NCBI RefSeq assembly: GCF_023715725.1
Contig: NZ_JAMBOT010000002.1
Span: 744,001 to 808,000 of the forward strand
Length of the DNA: 64,000 nucleotides
DNA from: Paenibacillus pasadenensis
Lineage (GTDB): Bacteria > Bacillota > Bacilli > Paenibacillales > Paenibacillaceae
Direction of reading: 5' to 3'
Below the pieces are notes generated by a model. That model did not search any database. It was not told the DNA's origin and saw only the letters and a list, made by a program, of their open reading frames with translations. The position numbers and the translations under genes were made by a program. This document shows, piece by piece, positions 24,416 to 33,479 of the stretch. Positions within the stretch are counted from its first letter, which is position 1. Each line of letters begins with the position of its first letter.

Positions 24416-25219
24416 ATGACAACCCCAATTAAAGTTGCAGTAGCCGGAGCTTCTGGACGGATGGGCCGTGAAGTCGTCAAAATGGTGCTGCAGGATGAGC
24501 AGCTTCGTTTAACAGGCGCGATGTCTCCATCCGCAGGAGCAGTTGACGCCGGACGAATGGTCGGCCTGGACGAGGCCGGAGTTACGGTAGCCCCTTCGCT
24601 GGAGGCGATGTTGGCTGGAGCGGATATCGATGTACTTGTTGATTTCACGGTTCCCCAAACGGTTTATTCCAATACGCTCGAAGCGATTACGCGCGGCATC
24701 AGGCCGGTAGTCGGCGCCACTGGCTTTACGCCGGAGCAAATCAAGGAACTGGACGAGCTGTGCAAACAGCAGGGCATCGGCGGCCTGATTGCGCCTAACT
24801 TCTCCATTGGAGCCATTTTAATGATGAAGTTTGCCGCAGAAGCGTCAAAGTATTTCCCGCATTTAGAAATTATTGAATATCACGGCGACCAAAAGCTGGA
24901 CGCCCCGTCTGGCACGTCCATCAAAACCGCTGAGCTGATTTCGGCTGCGCGCCGCGAGCTGAAACAAGGCAATCCGCGTGAGGAAGAAACGATTGAAGGT
25001 GCGCGCGGCGGTTATTATGATGGCTTCCGAATTCATAGCGTCCGGCTGCCAGGCGTTTTTGCCCAGCAGGAGGTTGTGTTTGGAGCGTTTGGCCAGTCGC
25101 TGAAAATCCGCCACGATTCCTATGACCGCGCAGGTTATATGCCAGGTGTTGCGCATGCAGTCAAAAAAGTGATGACCTATGAAGGCATGATTTATGGCTT
25201 CGAGCACATTATGGACTAA
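24416..25219 (+). CDS. dapB: 4-hydroxy-tetrahydrodipicolinate reductase
   Basis: This 267-residue enzyme reduces 4-hydroxy-tetrahydrodipicolinate in the lysine/diaminopimelate pathway, also a step toward spore dipicolinate. The NAD(P)H-binding motif is VAGASGRMGREVV (residues 10-22). The catalytic block is EIIEYHGDQKLDAPSGTSIKTA, with the catalytic lysine and DAPSGT substrate loop; the usual HH pair reads YH here. GATGFTPEQ is also typical. GAGGTG lies upstream. mgsA follows 29 bases on, as in Bacillus. Confidence 0.95.
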   Translation: MTTPIKVAVAGASGRMGREVVKMVLQDEQLRLTGAMSPSAGAVDAGRMVGLDEAGVTVAPSLEAMLAGADIDVLVDFTVPQTVYSNTLEAITRGIRPVVGATGFTPEQIKELDELCKQQGIGGLIAPNFSIGAILMMKFAAEASKYFPHLEIIEYHGDQKLDAPSGTSIKTAELISAARRELKQGNPREEETIEGARGGYYDGFRIHSVRLPGVFAQQEVVFGAFGQSLKIRHDSYDRAGYMPGVAHAVKKVMTYEGMIYGFEHIMD

Positions 25220-25248
25220 TAGACAGATAACAAAGGAGCGGGTGAAAC

Positions 25249-25662
25249 ATGCTTCAAATCGCCTTTATCGCACATGACCGCAAAAAAGACGAAATGGTCA
25301 ACTTTATAACCGCATACGAGGAAGCTTTTAAGGACGCCAAGCTTTACTCAACGGGCACGACAGGCTCACGCATTATGGAAAAGACATCCCTTGAAATTCA
25401 CCGTTTCATGAGCGGTCCGCTCGGCGGCGATCAGCAGATCGGCGCGCTGGTAGCCCAGGATGAGCTTGATCTCATTATTTTTCTGCGTGATCCTTTGATG
25501 GCTCAGCCGCATGAGCCGGACATTATTGCGCTGCTTCGTCTGTGTGATGTGCAAGGTATTCCGGTTGCGACGAATATCGCTACGGCAGAACTGCTCGTTA
25601 AGGCAATGATGCGGGGCGATTTTGCCTGGCGCGAGCTTGTTCACAAGTACAAGCCGGAGTAA
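25249..25662 (+). CDS. mgsA: Methylglyoxal synthase
   Basis: The 137-residue enzyme converts dihydroxyacetone phosphate to methylglyoxal and phosphate, a bypass of lower glycolysis. It has [16 protein letters not shown] at the start, the phosphate-binding TGTTGSRI and the catalytic aspartate in [22 protein letters not shown]-like text near the end ([15 protein letters not shown]) matches the family. Its place ahead of the bacillithiol genes is meaningful, since bacillithiol is used to detoxify methylglyoxal in Bacillus. Confidence 0.95.
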   Translation: MLQIAFIAHDRKKDEMVNFITAYEEAFKDAKLYSTGTTGSRIMEKTSLEIHRFMSGPLGGDQQIGALVAQDELDLIIFLRDPLMAQPHEPDIIALLRLCDVQGIPVATNIATAELLVKAMMRGDFAWRELVHKYKPE

Positions 25663-25669
25663 ACGCAGC

Positions 25670-26374
25670 ATGGAGACTACAGTAGATATTCTCGTTTTTG
25701 GCGCGCATGCGGACGATGCCGAAATTGGCATGGGCGGCACGATTGCAAACCATTCCCAGCGGGGCGTCAAAGTTGGAATTTGCGATCTGACTCGCAGCGA
25801 AATGAGCTCAAACGGCAATGTTGAGCTGCGTGCGCAGGAGGCGGAGCAAGCGTCGCGCATCCTTGGTTTATCCTATCGGGGCTGTCTGGAACTTCCCGAC
25901 CGCGGCTTGACTGGATCCAAGGAGCAGCTGGAAGCGGTCACCAGGGAAATTCGCCTGCGCCGGCCGCGTATTGTATTTGCGCCGTATTGGCAGGATCGGC
26001 ATCCCGATCATAACGCCTGCAGCGCAATCGTAGAGGAAGCGGTGTTTAACGCCAAGCTGCGCCGTTATATGCCCCAACTTCCTCCGGTTCAAGTGGAGCA
26101 GCTCCTTTATTATTACATAAATGACCAGAAGGATTTGGCGCTTACGGCGGACATATCCGGTACGATGGAGATCAAGCTGGCGGCGCTCGCTGCTTATCGT
26201 TCTCAGTTTGACGCTGTCACAGGCGGCGACCGGGTCGAAACCCCGCTTACCCAAGGGTATGTCAAACGTGTAGAATCACGCGATTATTTGACGGGACAAG
26301 CGGCAGGCTGCGCTTATGCGGAGGGCTTCGCCACGAAGCGCCCGCATAAAGTGTCGAGCTTTATCGGTTCATGA
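25670..26374 (+). CDS. bshB1: N-acetyl-alpha-D-glucosaminyl L-malate deacetylase
   Basis: This 234-residue zinc deacetylase carries out the second step of bacillithiol synthesis, removing acetate from GlcNAc-malate. The LmbE-type metal site is FGAHADDAEIGMGGT (H, D-D), with the third histidine in QDRHPDHNAC. A further histidine motif lies in TKRPHKVSSF. The usual first motif AHPDD reads AHADD here, which is seen in this subfamily. ATG 25670 was chosen for GGAG ten bases upstream and for the METTVDILVFG opening. bshA follows. Confidence 0.93.
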   Translation: METTVDILVFGAHADDAEIGMGGTIANHSQRGVKVGICDLTRSEMSSNGNVELRAQEAEQASRILGLSYRGCLELPDRGLTGSKEQLEAVTREIRLRRPRIVFAPYWQDRHPDHNACSAIVEEAVFNAKLRRYMPQLPPVQVEQLLYYYINDQKDLALTADISGTMEIKLAALAAYRSQFDAVTGGDRVETPLTQGYVKRVESRDYLTGQAAGCAYAEGFATKRPHKVSSFIGS

Positions 26375-26437
26375 TTAACGGGCTCGCTTCCTGAATACAA
26401 TGGGAACATCAGCGTATTAACTCGGGAGGAATCCATC

Positions 26438-27601
26438 ATGTCCAGAAAACTTAAGATCGGAATTACTTGTTATCCGACTCTTGGCGGCTCCGGCGTTGTG
26501 GCGACGGAGCTTGGCAAGCTGCTGGCCGAAAAGGGACATGAGATTCATTTTATTACTCATTCCATTCCTTTCCGGCTCGGTCAATTTCATAAAAATATTT
26601 ATTTTCATGAAGTCGAAGTGAACAACTATTATGTGTTCCGTTATCCTCCCTACGATTTAAGCCTGGCGAGCAAAATGGCCCAGGTGGCTGCGATGCAAAA
26701 CCTAGATCTGCTGCATGTTCACTATGCCGTGCCGCATGCGGTGTGCGCATTTCTTGCCAAACAGATGGCGGGCAGCGGCTTGAAAACCGTAACAACGCTT
26801 CATGGTACGGATATTACAGTGCTTGCCCAAGACGAGTCGCTTAAAAATTTGATTCGCCTGGCAATCGACGAGAGCGATGCCGTGACAGCTGTGTCCAAGG
26901 ATCTGATCCGAGAAACCCGCGAGCTGCTCGATATTACGCGCGAAATCGATTTGACCTACAATTTTGTGGACAAACGAATCTACTATCCGCGTGATACTTC
27001 GGCGCTGCGCGGCGATTATGCGGCTGATAACGAAAAAATTCTAATGCACATCTCAAACTTCCGTCCCGTTAAGCGGGTGGGAGACGTGCTCGATATATTT
27101 AAACGTGTAAACGAACATGTTCCTTCCAAGCTGCTGCTCGTCGGCGAAGGGCCTGAACTGTCACGAATTCAGTGCCAGATTCGCGAAATGGGGCTGGAGG
27201 ACCGCGTAAACTTCCTTGGCAAACAAGAGGATGTCGCTCAAGTGATATCACTGGCAGATTTGCTGCTGCTGCCTTCCGAAAAGGAAAGTTTTGGCCTCGT
27301 TGCGCTTGAGGCGATGGGCTGCGGCGTTCCGACGATCGGATCGACGGCTGGCGGAATTCCGGAGCTTGTGGCGCATGGCGAAACAGGGTTTTTATCGGAA
27401 GTGGGAGATACGGCGGATATGGCTCGCAACGCGGTCCGTTTGTTGACGAATGAAGCGATGTACGAAAAGTTCAGCCAGGCGTGTATACGCCGTTCCTGCG
27501 AAGAGTTCTGCAACGATAAAATCACGAAGGAATACGAAAAAATTTATTATCGCGTACTCGGCATGGAAGCGGACCTGCCGGTTTCGGCTTGCCGCGGATG
27601 A
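26438..27601 (+). CDS. bshA: N-acetyl-alpha-D-glucosaminyl L-malate synthase
   Basis: The 387-residue GT4 glycosyltransferase joins GlcNAc from UDP-GlcNAc to L-malate, the first step of bacillithiol synthesis. It opens with KIGITCYPTLGGSGVVATELGKLLA, has THGTDIT-like text (TLHGTDITVLAQ), and shows the GT4 donor-site block KESFGLVALEAMGCGVPTIGS with conserved glutamates. It has GGGAGG upstream and overlaps cca by four bases (ATGA). bshC is not in the window. Confidence 0.94.
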   Translation: MSRKLKIGITCYPTLGGSGVVATELGKLLAEKGHEIHFITHSIPFRLGQFHKNIYFHEVEVNNYYVFRYPPYDLSLASKMAQVAAMQNLDLLHVHYAVPHAVCAFLAKQMAGSGLKTVTTLHGTDITVLAQDESLKNLIRLAIDESDAVTAVSKDLIRETRELLDITREIDLTYNFVDKRIYYPRDTSALRGDYAADNEKILMHISNFRPVKRVGDVLDIFKRVNEHVPSKLLLVGEGPELSRIQCQIREMGLEDRVNFLGKQEDVAQVISLADLLLLPSEKESFGLVALEAMGCGVPTIGSTAGGIPELVAHGETGFLSEVGDTADMARNAVRLLTNEAMYEKFSQACIRRSCEEFCNDKITKEYEKIYYRVLGMEADLPVSACRG

Positions 27602-28968
27602 GCGGCCGTCTCGAGCTTGCGCCGCAAATGACAGCGGCGCTTCCTGTGCTGCTGCGGCTTGAAGAGGCCGGACACGAAGCGGTATTTGTCGGCGGCTGTG
27701 TGCGGGATTTGCTGCTAGGCTTACCGCTAAAAGATGTGGACATTGCCTCCCCGGCTGAGCCGGAGGAGGTAATGTCGCTTTTTCCTGGGTGCATACCAAC
27801 CGGTTTGCAGCATGGCACCGTGTCGGTTCGCAGCGGAGGCCAGCTGTATGAAGTGACAACCTACCGCGCGGAAGCGGAGTATGTTGATGCACGGCGGCCT
27901 TCCTCGGTTTCGTTTATCCGTGATTTAAAAGAGGATTTGCAGCGGCGGGATTTCACGATCAACGCGATGGCGCTGAACAGGCATGGCGAATTGGAAGACC
28001 CGTTTGGCGGGCACGGCGATTTGCAGCGGTCTCGTCTGCGTGCAGTCGGCGTTGCTAAAGAGCGTTTTGCCGAGGATGCGCTCCGCTTGCTGAGAGGGGT
28101 GCGGTTTGCTTCTCTGTACAAGCTGCGTCCAACGAAAGGAACTTGGCGCGGATTGATGGAAAGCCGGGAAGGACTGCGGCAGATTGCGATGGAGCGTGTC
28201 GGAGCCGAGCTGGACCGTATTGCAGGCGGAGGCGGCCTGACGCGTGCCGCTGCGCTGTTATCCGCTTCGGATTTGCCAGCTTATTTTAAGGAGCCGCTGC
28301 CCTGCTGGAAGGAAATCAAAAAATGTTGTCTTTCCGGTACGAAGCAGCGGCAAACAATAGCACAGCGTCTGGAGGCTGCAGATCAGCTGAAAACGGCTGA
28401 TGCCGGCTGGGCGGCCTTATTTGTCCTGCTAGGCGCAGCGCCGGAGACGGCAGGGGAGTGGTTCGAACGGCTTCGCTACAGCAACGCTCGCAAGGACCGG
28501 CTGACCGCTTTGCTGCGGCTGCATGCCAAGCTGGCCCAAACAGGCTGGCAAGCTCCGAGCAAAGCTGACTGGACGGACGCCGTGCTTGAACAAGGACCGG
28601 CAGCCGCAGCAAATTGGCTGGAATGGGTCGGGGAAGCGGAAGCGGCTGGACTAACAGCAGACAAGCTGTCAGAAATTACAGCAGTAGAACACATTACAGA
28701 CAAGTCCTTTAACATGTTACCTCTAGAAAAGGAATCTCTATCCAGTCTTTTCGCAGAATGGTTTAAACAGATTCCGGCTCGTTCTTTAAAGGAGCTTGCT
28801 GTCGGGGGACGCGAAGTACAGACAGAGCTTGGACGAAAACCAGGGCCATGGCTCGGTCCGCTGCTGGGCCAGCTGCTTCGCGAAACCGCGCATGGCAAGC
28901 TCCCCAATGAAAAAGAAATGCTGCTGAAGCGCGCCCGTCAGCTGGCGGAAGGAGAGCTAACGACATGA
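27598..28968 (+). CDS. cca: CCA tRNA nucleotidyltransferase
   Basis: The 456-residue enzyme adds or repairs the 3' CCA of tRNAs. The polymerase-beta-like head is FVGGCVRDLLLG followed by KDVDIAS (the catalytic DxD). RRDFTINAMAL and the ERFAEDALRLLRGVRFAS block are the family RNA and nucleotide-selecting motifs. The C-terminal half (about 200-456) is a more variable helical tail. The start at 27598 overlaps the bshA stop and is coupled. birA overlaps its end in turn. Confidence 0.93.
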   Translation: MSGRLELAPQMTAALPVLLRLEEAGHEAVFVGGCVRDLLLGLPLKDVDIASPAEPEEVMSLFPGCIPTGLQHGTVSVRSGGQLYEVTTYRAEAEYVDARRPSSVSFIRDLKEDLQRRDFTINAMALNRHGELEDPFGGHGDLQRSRLRAVGVAKERFAEDALRLLRGVRFASLYKLRPTKGTWRGLMESREGLRQIAMERVGAELDRIAGGGGLTRAAALLSASDLPAYFKEPLPCWKEIKKCCLSGTKQRQTIAQRLEAADQLKTADAGWAALFVLLGAAPETAGEWFERLRYSNARKDRLTALLRLHAKLAQTGWQAPSKADWTDAVLEQGPAAAANWLEWVGEAEAAGLTADKLSEITAVEHITDKSFNMLPLEKESLSSLFAEWFKQIPARSLKELAVGGREVQTELGRKPGPWLGPLLGQLLRETAHGKLPNEKEMLLKRARQLAEGELTT

Positions 28969-29945
28969 ATACGGACAAGCTTTTAATGCTTTTTGATGAA
29001 GCTGGCGAACAATTTTTGTCGGGGGAATCGATCAGCCGCGAGTTGGGCGTAAGCCGGACGGCCGTTTGGAAAAGCATTCACAAGCTTCAAGAGCAGGGAT
29101 ATTCCTTTGAAGCGTCGCGAAAGCTGGGCTACCGGATAACGGGACGGCCCGATCCGCTTGAAGCTTCTGTTCTGGAAAATTTGCTGGAAACAAAAACGTT
29201 CGGAAGAAAGCTGGTTGTGCTTCAAAAAGTGGATTCAACGCAAAACATTGCGCAGCAGCTGGCGCAGCAAGGCGCGGAGGAAGGCACGCTTGTCATTGCA
29301 GAGCAGCAGCTAAGCGGGCGGGGCCGCATGGGCCGCGGGTGGGTGTCGCCATTTGGCAAAGGCATCTGGATGAGCATGGTGCTGCGGCCCTTGCTGCCGG
29401 TAGCGAGCGCTCCGCAGCTCACGCTGCTTACAGCTGTGGCGCTTTGCCGTTCGCTCCGGGCCGAGACCGGCCTCGACATCGGCATCAAGTGGCCTAACGA
29501 TCTGCTGATCGCAGGACGTAAAATTAGCGGAATTCTGCTGGAGTCTGCGGCAGAAGACGAGCGGCTGAGCTACGTCGTCGCCGGCATCGGCATCAGCGTT
29601 AATCTGGCGGAGAGCGATTATCCGGAGGAGCTGCTGGAAAGGGCGGTTTCGCTGCGTTTGGCCGCTGGCCGGGAGTTTTCCCGGACACGGTTAACGGCTT
29701 CATTTTTGCGGGACTGGGAGGCGCTGTACCATCTTTATCTTGAGGAAGGGTTTGCTCCGATCCGCAGCTTATGGGAGGCATTGTCCGTTTCCTTGAACCA
29801 CAGGACTACGCTGCGCACGCCGCAGGGAGTGCTGGAAGGCACCCCGATTGGCCTGCATGAAACCGGCGCAATAATGGTCGAGTTTGAGGATGGGACGCTG
29901 CGGCCGCTTTATTCCGCCGAAATGGGGGAGCCTGCTTCGACATGA
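28965..29945 (+). CDS. birA: Bifunctional biotin-protein ligase and biotin operon repressor
   Basis: The 326-residue protein has an N-terminal winged helix (residues 1-65, GESISRELGVSRTAVWKSIHKLQEQGYSFEA) that should bind biotin operators. A central ligase follows with GRGRMGRGWVSPFGKGIWMS (biotinyl-AMP loop) and KWPNDLLIAGRKISGILLE (catalytic lysine), then a C-terminal SH3-like cap (about 275-320). It loads biotin onto carboxylases such as AccB. It overlaps cca by ATGA. A terminator overlaps its stop codon. Confidence 0.95.
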   Translation: MNTDKLLMLFDEAGEQFLSGESISRELGVSRTAVWKSIHKLQEQGYSFEASRKLGYRITGRPDPLEASVLENLLETKTFGRKLVVLQKVDSTQNIAQQLAQQGAEEGTLVIAEQQLSGRGRMGRGWVSPFGKGIWMSMVLRPLLPVASAPQLTLLTAVALCRSLRAETGLDIGIKWPNDLLIAGRKISGILLESAAEDERLSYVVAGIGISVNLAESDYPEELLERAVSLRLAAGREFSRTRLTASFLRDWEALYHLYLEEGFAPIRSLWEALSVSLNHRTTLRTPQGVLEGTPIGLHETGAIMVEFEDGTLRPLYSAEMGEPAST

Positions 29946-29958
29946 AGCAGGCTTTTTT
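29930..29958 (+). terminator. Intrinsic terminator overlapping the birA stop
   Basis: GCCTGCTT-CGACAT-GAAGCAGGC is followed by seven T residues. The birA stop lies in the loop region. Confidence 0.88.
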
Positions 29959-29983
29959 TGATGCTTAAGAGCAGCCGGTTGCG

Positions 29984-30012
29984 TTTACGAGCAGAGAGCA
30001 ATCTGGTATACT
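29984..30012 (+). promoter_or_regulatory. Promoter of the panBCD operon
   Basis: TTTACG (29984-29989) and TATACT (30007-30012) are spaced by 17 bases. Transcription from here would start near 30019 and give a leader of about 255 bases before panB. Confidence 0.6.
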
Positions 30013-30059
30013 TTAGGGTGACCGGGCGGTATCTTACTGCTTTAGAACCGCACTGGCAC

Positions 30060-30231
30060 AGCCGGGCAGACGGCATTCCAAGTCTGCTGTTTTATAAGAA
30101 GGAATGGACAATTGGAAGCGCGCGCCTTTTGCGCGGAGCCGCCTGGCGGACCGCGACGTTAGGAAGTCCGCAGCCACGGTACATCCTTTCTCGGGCTGGA
30201 CTTTTTAGCTGCGGCTAAAAGGTTTTTTTGT
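30060..30231 (+). ncRNA. Structured pantothenate leader, candidate pan RNA motif with terminator
   Basis: The leader holds two similar hairpins in tandem: GCAGAC/GTCTGC at 30066-30087, and GCGGAC/GTCCGC at 30146-30171. An intrinsic terminator follows at 30201-30228 (CTTTTTAGC-TGCG-GCTAAAAGG plus seven T). All lie between the promoter at 29984 and panB. A terminator inside a leader implies regulated read-through. Tandem stem-loops ahead of pan genes fit the described pan RNA motif of Firmicutes, but I cannot check the conserved bulged adenosines. A protein-bound attenuator is the alternative. Confidence 0.55.
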
Positions 30232-30273
30232 GTTCACACTAAACCCGTGCACCGGAAAGGGGATTTAAACAAC

Positions 30274-31125
30274 ATGAAACAAGCTCTGACGATCACTAAG
30301 CTTCAGCGTATGAAAAAGGAAGGCGAGCCGATCACGATGCTGACGGCTTACGACTATCCTTCTGCGAAGCTGGCGGAGGAAGCGGGCGTCGATACGATTT
30401 TGGTCGGCGATTCGCTTGGCAATGTCGTGCTTGGTTACGATACGACGGTCCCGGTTACGCTTGACGACATGATTTATCATGCGCGTTCGGTAGCGCGCGG
30501 AGCGGCCAATACGTTCCGCATTGTGGATATGCCGTTTATGACAGCTCGCATCAGCCGGGAGGAGACGCTGCGCGGGGCAGCTCGTCTCATGCAGGAAGGC
30601 CATGCCCATTCGGTGAAAATCGAAGGGGGAGAAGAGGTAGCGGAGCAGGTGCGAGCCTGTGTCGAAGCCGGAGTTCCGGTTATCGGCCATATCGGGCTGA
30701 CGCCTCAATCGGTTCATCAACTGGGAGGTTACAAAATTCAAGGCAAGCTGGAAGCTGAAGCTGCCCGTCTGGAAGCAGACGCGCTGGCGCTTCAGCAAGC
30801 AGGCGCTTACGCGGTTGTCCTTGAACTGGTAACGGGACCGATTGCGACTCATATTTCCCGCAGGCTGGAGATTCCAACGATTGGCATCGGCGCCGGAGCA
30901 GGATGCGATGGCCAGGTACTCGTTTACCATGATGTCATTGAATACGCTTCTCCTTACACGCCTAAAAAATTTGTTAAAACCTACGCCAATGTCGGCGGAA
31001 TTATCCGTGAAGCGCTTGGCAGCTATGTGAATGATGTGAAATCACGCAGTTTCCCGGCTGAGGAGCACACGTTTGGCGCAGCTGCCGCAGCTCCGCAGGC
31101 CGTATATGGAGGCGATCGCAAATGA
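30274..31125 (+). CDS. panB: 3-methyl-2-oxobutanoate hydroxymethyltransferase
   Basis: This 283-residue enzyme makes ketopantoate from ketoisovalerate and methylene-tetrahydrofolate, the first step to pantothenate. It shows LTAYDYPSAKLAEEAGVDTILVGDSLGNVVLGYD, the metal-binding aspartates in VGDS and D in VDMPF, and the VKIEGG and GHIGLTPQS blocks. AAGGGG lies 12 bases before ATG 30274, a wide spacing. An earlier in-frame GTG at 30247 has no site. The gene follows a structured leader and overlaps panC by ATGA. Confidence 0.95.
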   Translation: MKQALTITKLQRMKKEGEPITMLTAYDYPSAKLAEEAGVDTILVGDSLGNVVLGYDTTVPVTLDDMIYHARSVARGAANTFRIVDMPFMTARISREETLRGAARLMQEGHAHSVKIEGGEEVAEQVRACVEAGVPVIGHIGLTPQSVHQLGGYKIQGKLEAEAARLEADALALQQAGAYAVVLELVTGPIATHISRRLEIPTIGIGAGAGCDGQVLVYHDVIEYASPYTPKKFVKTYANVGGIIREALGSYVNDVKSRSFPAEEHTFGAAAAAPQAVYGGDRK

Positions 31126-32039
31126 GCACTTTAACGCCAGTCAAAACAAAACAGCCGCTGATCGTGCGCACCATATCGGAGCTCCGCAGCGAGCTGAGCA
31201 TCCGCAGACAAGAGAAGCCCGGACTTGAAACAGGTTTTGTTCCAACTATGGGATATTTGCACGACGGACACGGAAGTCTCATTCAGCGCAGTGCTGCCGA
31301 AAATGGGCTGACGGTGCTTTCCATCTTTGTAAACCCGCTGCAATTTGGGCCAAACGAGGATTTGGACCGGTATCCGCGCGATGAGGAGCGGGATTTGAAG
31401 CTCGCCCGGCAAGAAGGCGCAGATATTGTGTTCATCCCTTCGGTACAGGAGATGTATCCTAAAAGGGCGTTAACGCGTGTTCTGGTCAGTGAGGTGACGG
31501 AATCGCTTTGCGGCGCTTCGCGTCCGGGTCATTTTGACGGAGTCGGAACGGTAGTAAGCAAGCTGTTTCATCTTGTTGAGCCGACGCGGGCTTATTTTGG
31601 GCTTAAGGATGCGCAGCAGGTGGCGGTTGTGCAGCAAATGGTCGACGATCTTAACTTTAACGTGCAGATTGTTCCTTGCCCGACGCTGCGGGAAGCCGAT
31701 GGGCTGGCGCTAAGCTCGCGTAATGTGTATTTGTCGCCGGAGCAGCGTTCCGAAGCTCTTGTGCTGTACCGGACGCTCCAACAGGCTGCGCAATGGGCTG
31801 CTGACTCAGAGATGACCGCTGGCGGCCTGGAAGCTAAAGTAAGGGAAGCGATCAGCCGTTCCCCGCTTGCTTCCATTGACTACGCTGAATTGAGAAGGTA
31901 TCCTTCACTGGAAGCTGTAGATCCGCAGCTGCGGTTGGAGGAAGCGCTGAAACAATCTCCGCTGCTGCTGGCGTTCGCCGTGCGTTTTGGCGGCACCCGG
32001 CTTATCGATAACGCTATTTTTCCGATCAAGGGGGCCTAA
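31122..32039 (+). CDS. panC: Pantothenate synthetase
   Basis: The 305-residue ligase joins pantoate and beta-alanine with ATP. The nucleotide-binding HxGH motif reads HDGH in [53 protein letters not shown] and the KMSKS-like LSSRN loop ([14 protein letters not shown]) are present. It overlaps panB by four bases and is followed by panD after two bases. Confidence 0.95.
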   Translation: MSTLTPVKTKQPLIVRTISELRSELSIRRQEKPGLETGFVPTMGYLHDGHGSLIQRSAAENGLTVLSIFVNPLQFGPNEDLDRYPRDEERDLKLARQEGADIVFIPSVQEMYPKRALTRVLVSEVTESLCGASRPGHFDGVGTVVSKLFHLVEPTRAYFGLKDAQQVAVVQQMVDDLNFNVQIVPCPTLREADGLALSSRNVYLSPEQRSEALVLYRTLQQAAQWAADSEMTAGGLEAKVREAISRSPLASIDYAELRRYPSLEAVDPQLRLEEALKQSPLLLAFAVRFGGTRLIDNAIFPIKGA

Positions 32040-32041
32040 GC

Positions 32042-32425
32042 ATGTTTCGCACGATGATGAAATCCAAGCTGCATCGCGCAACCGTAACGGAAGCGAACTT
32101 GAACTATGTTGGCAGCATTACCATTGACGAGGATTTGATGGATCAAGCCGATCTGTGGGCCAACGAAAAGGTCCAGATCGTCAACAACAACAATGGAGCT
32201 CGACTTGAAACGTATATCATTCCAGGCCCGAGGGGCACAGGTGTAATTTGCCTGAACGGCGCTGCGGCCAGACTGGTCCAGCCTGGAGACAAGGTCATTA
32301 TTATTTCTTATGCAACAATGGATGAGCAGGAAGCGCGGACATACAGTCCTAAAGTGGTTATTCTCGACGAGGAGAATAAGCCGGTTCAAATTATGAACCA
32401 TGAAGTTCATGCAACGGTGCTATAA
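32042..32425 (+). CDS. panD: Aspartate 1-decarboxylase precursor
   Basis: The 127-residue proenzyme makes beta-alanine from aspartate. Self-cleavage between G24 and S25 (YVGSIT) generates the pyruvoyl group. K9 and the Y/R positions in [18 protein letters not shown] and the [21 protein letters not shown] block complete the active site. It ends the pantothenate operon. The 172 bases after it (32426-32597) hold no gene and no clear terminator, so read-through into the TPR gene is possible. Confidence 0.95.
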   Translation: MFRTMMKSKLHRATVTEANLNYVGSITIDEDLMDQADLWANEKVQIVNNNNGARLETYIIPGPRGTGVICLNGAAARLVQPGDKVIIISYATMDEQEARTYSPKVVILDEENKPVQIMNHEVHATVL

Positions 32426-32597
32426 ACATTCGTTTCCTGATGCGGCCGCAAGTGGGAACTGCCGCCGGGTATAGGGGAGGCTCATCGGTAGAAGAATGAG
32501 GGTACGGCATCGGGGCATTCGTCTCGAGCAGCCGGGCACTTATGACCTTTCTATCCGTTGAGGACTCATTCCCAGAGCCGAAGGCAGGTGATTAGCG

Positions 32598-33455
32598 ATG
32601 TTTGAGCCGATGTTTGCCGTCATGAACGAAATGCTGGACGACATCATGCTGCGCTGTCCCGGCTGCTCGCCGGAGGAGCGAAAGCAGCTTCTGGATCAGC
32701 TGACTCAGCTTCGGACAACGAGCGATCAGTTTATTGAGCAGTGGCTTGTATTTGAGGAAAAGCTGGTCGATTTCCAGGACGCTTTTCCGGCGGAGGCAGC
32801 AGCGGCTGGTTTTAGCCAGCTTGCCGTTAACAGCAGCGGGGCAGCCGCTTCGCCGCCGCCCGCTTCTCAGCAGCGGTTAGGCAAAGCGAAGCTGCCGCTG
32901 CTTGTTGAGCCGTTCAGCTCCCCCCTGGAGAGCGCCAGTAACGTTCCCTTGCCGCCATCTAAACCGCGGAATGCCAGAGCGGAACACCACTCGAACATAA
33001 ACGGTGAGAAAGCTGAAGCCATTTCCAAAGCGGCCGAGCTCGAAATGGCTTACGACACGATGGACAAAATCTCCAAAGGCCGGGGATACTTTAATCTTTT
33101 TATGTTCCCGCAGGCGATTGTCGAGTTTCAGGCTGCGCTTGATTTATCGCCGGAATGCAACTTGGCGCGTCTGTATCTGGCTATGTCGCTTATGCATGTT
33201 AAGCGGTGGGATGATGCCGAGATGCACTTCAAGCTGCTTGCGACATTAACGGACAAGCCGCGCTGGCAGGCGATAAGCTTTAATGCGCTCGGCTGCATCC
33301 AGGCCATTCGTTTAAATATGGAGCAAGCCCAGAAGCTGTTCCGGCAAGCCGTCAAAATGGATCCGGCGTTTGAGGATCCAGTTATCAACCTCAAGTCATG
33401 CGCGGGAGCCCCGGGACCGTTATCGCTTTATTTCGGGAGTTCGGAGCTGGCTTGA
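32598..33455 (+). CDS. Tetratricopeptide repeat protein between panD and dinG
   Basis: This 285-residue protein has an N-terminal helical part with a CPGC pair (residues 19-22), a Ser/Pro/Ala-rich linker (about 75-135), and TPR-like helices at about 150-260 (RGYFNLFMFPQAIVEFQAALDLSPECNLARLYLAMSLMHVKRWDDAEMHFK). It has no signal peptide. It is probably an adaptor of unknown partner. AAGGCAGGTG precedes the start. Its stop is 24 bases before dinG. Confidence 0.75.
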   Translation: MFEPMFAVMNEMLDDIMLRCPGCSPEERKQLLDQLTQLRTTSDQFIEQWLVFEEKLVDFQDAFPAEAAAAGFSQLAVNSSGAAASPPPASQQRLGKAKLPLLVEPFSSPLESASNVPLPPSKPRNARAEHHSNINGEKAEAISKAAELEMAYDTMDKISKGRGYFNLFMFPQAIVEFQAALDLSPECNLARLYLAMSLMHVKRWDDAEMHFKLLATLTDKPRWQAISFNALGCIQAIRLNMEQAQKLFRQAVKMDPAFEDPVINLKSCAGAPGPLSLYFGSSELA

Positions 33456-33479
33456 TTGCGAGAGGAAGATCGGCCTTTA

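Noticed and set aside
29958..30218. 86-codon frame upstream of panB
   Set aside because: It runs through the promoter and the hairpins of the pantothenate leader and lacks a ribosome binding site. The region reads better as structured RNA.
30140..30231. T-box riboswitch in the pan leader
   Set aside because: GGCGGACCGCGA slightly recalls the T-box sequence, but it is not the conserved GGTGGTACCGCG, the downstream genes are not tRNA-linked, and the base pairing differs.
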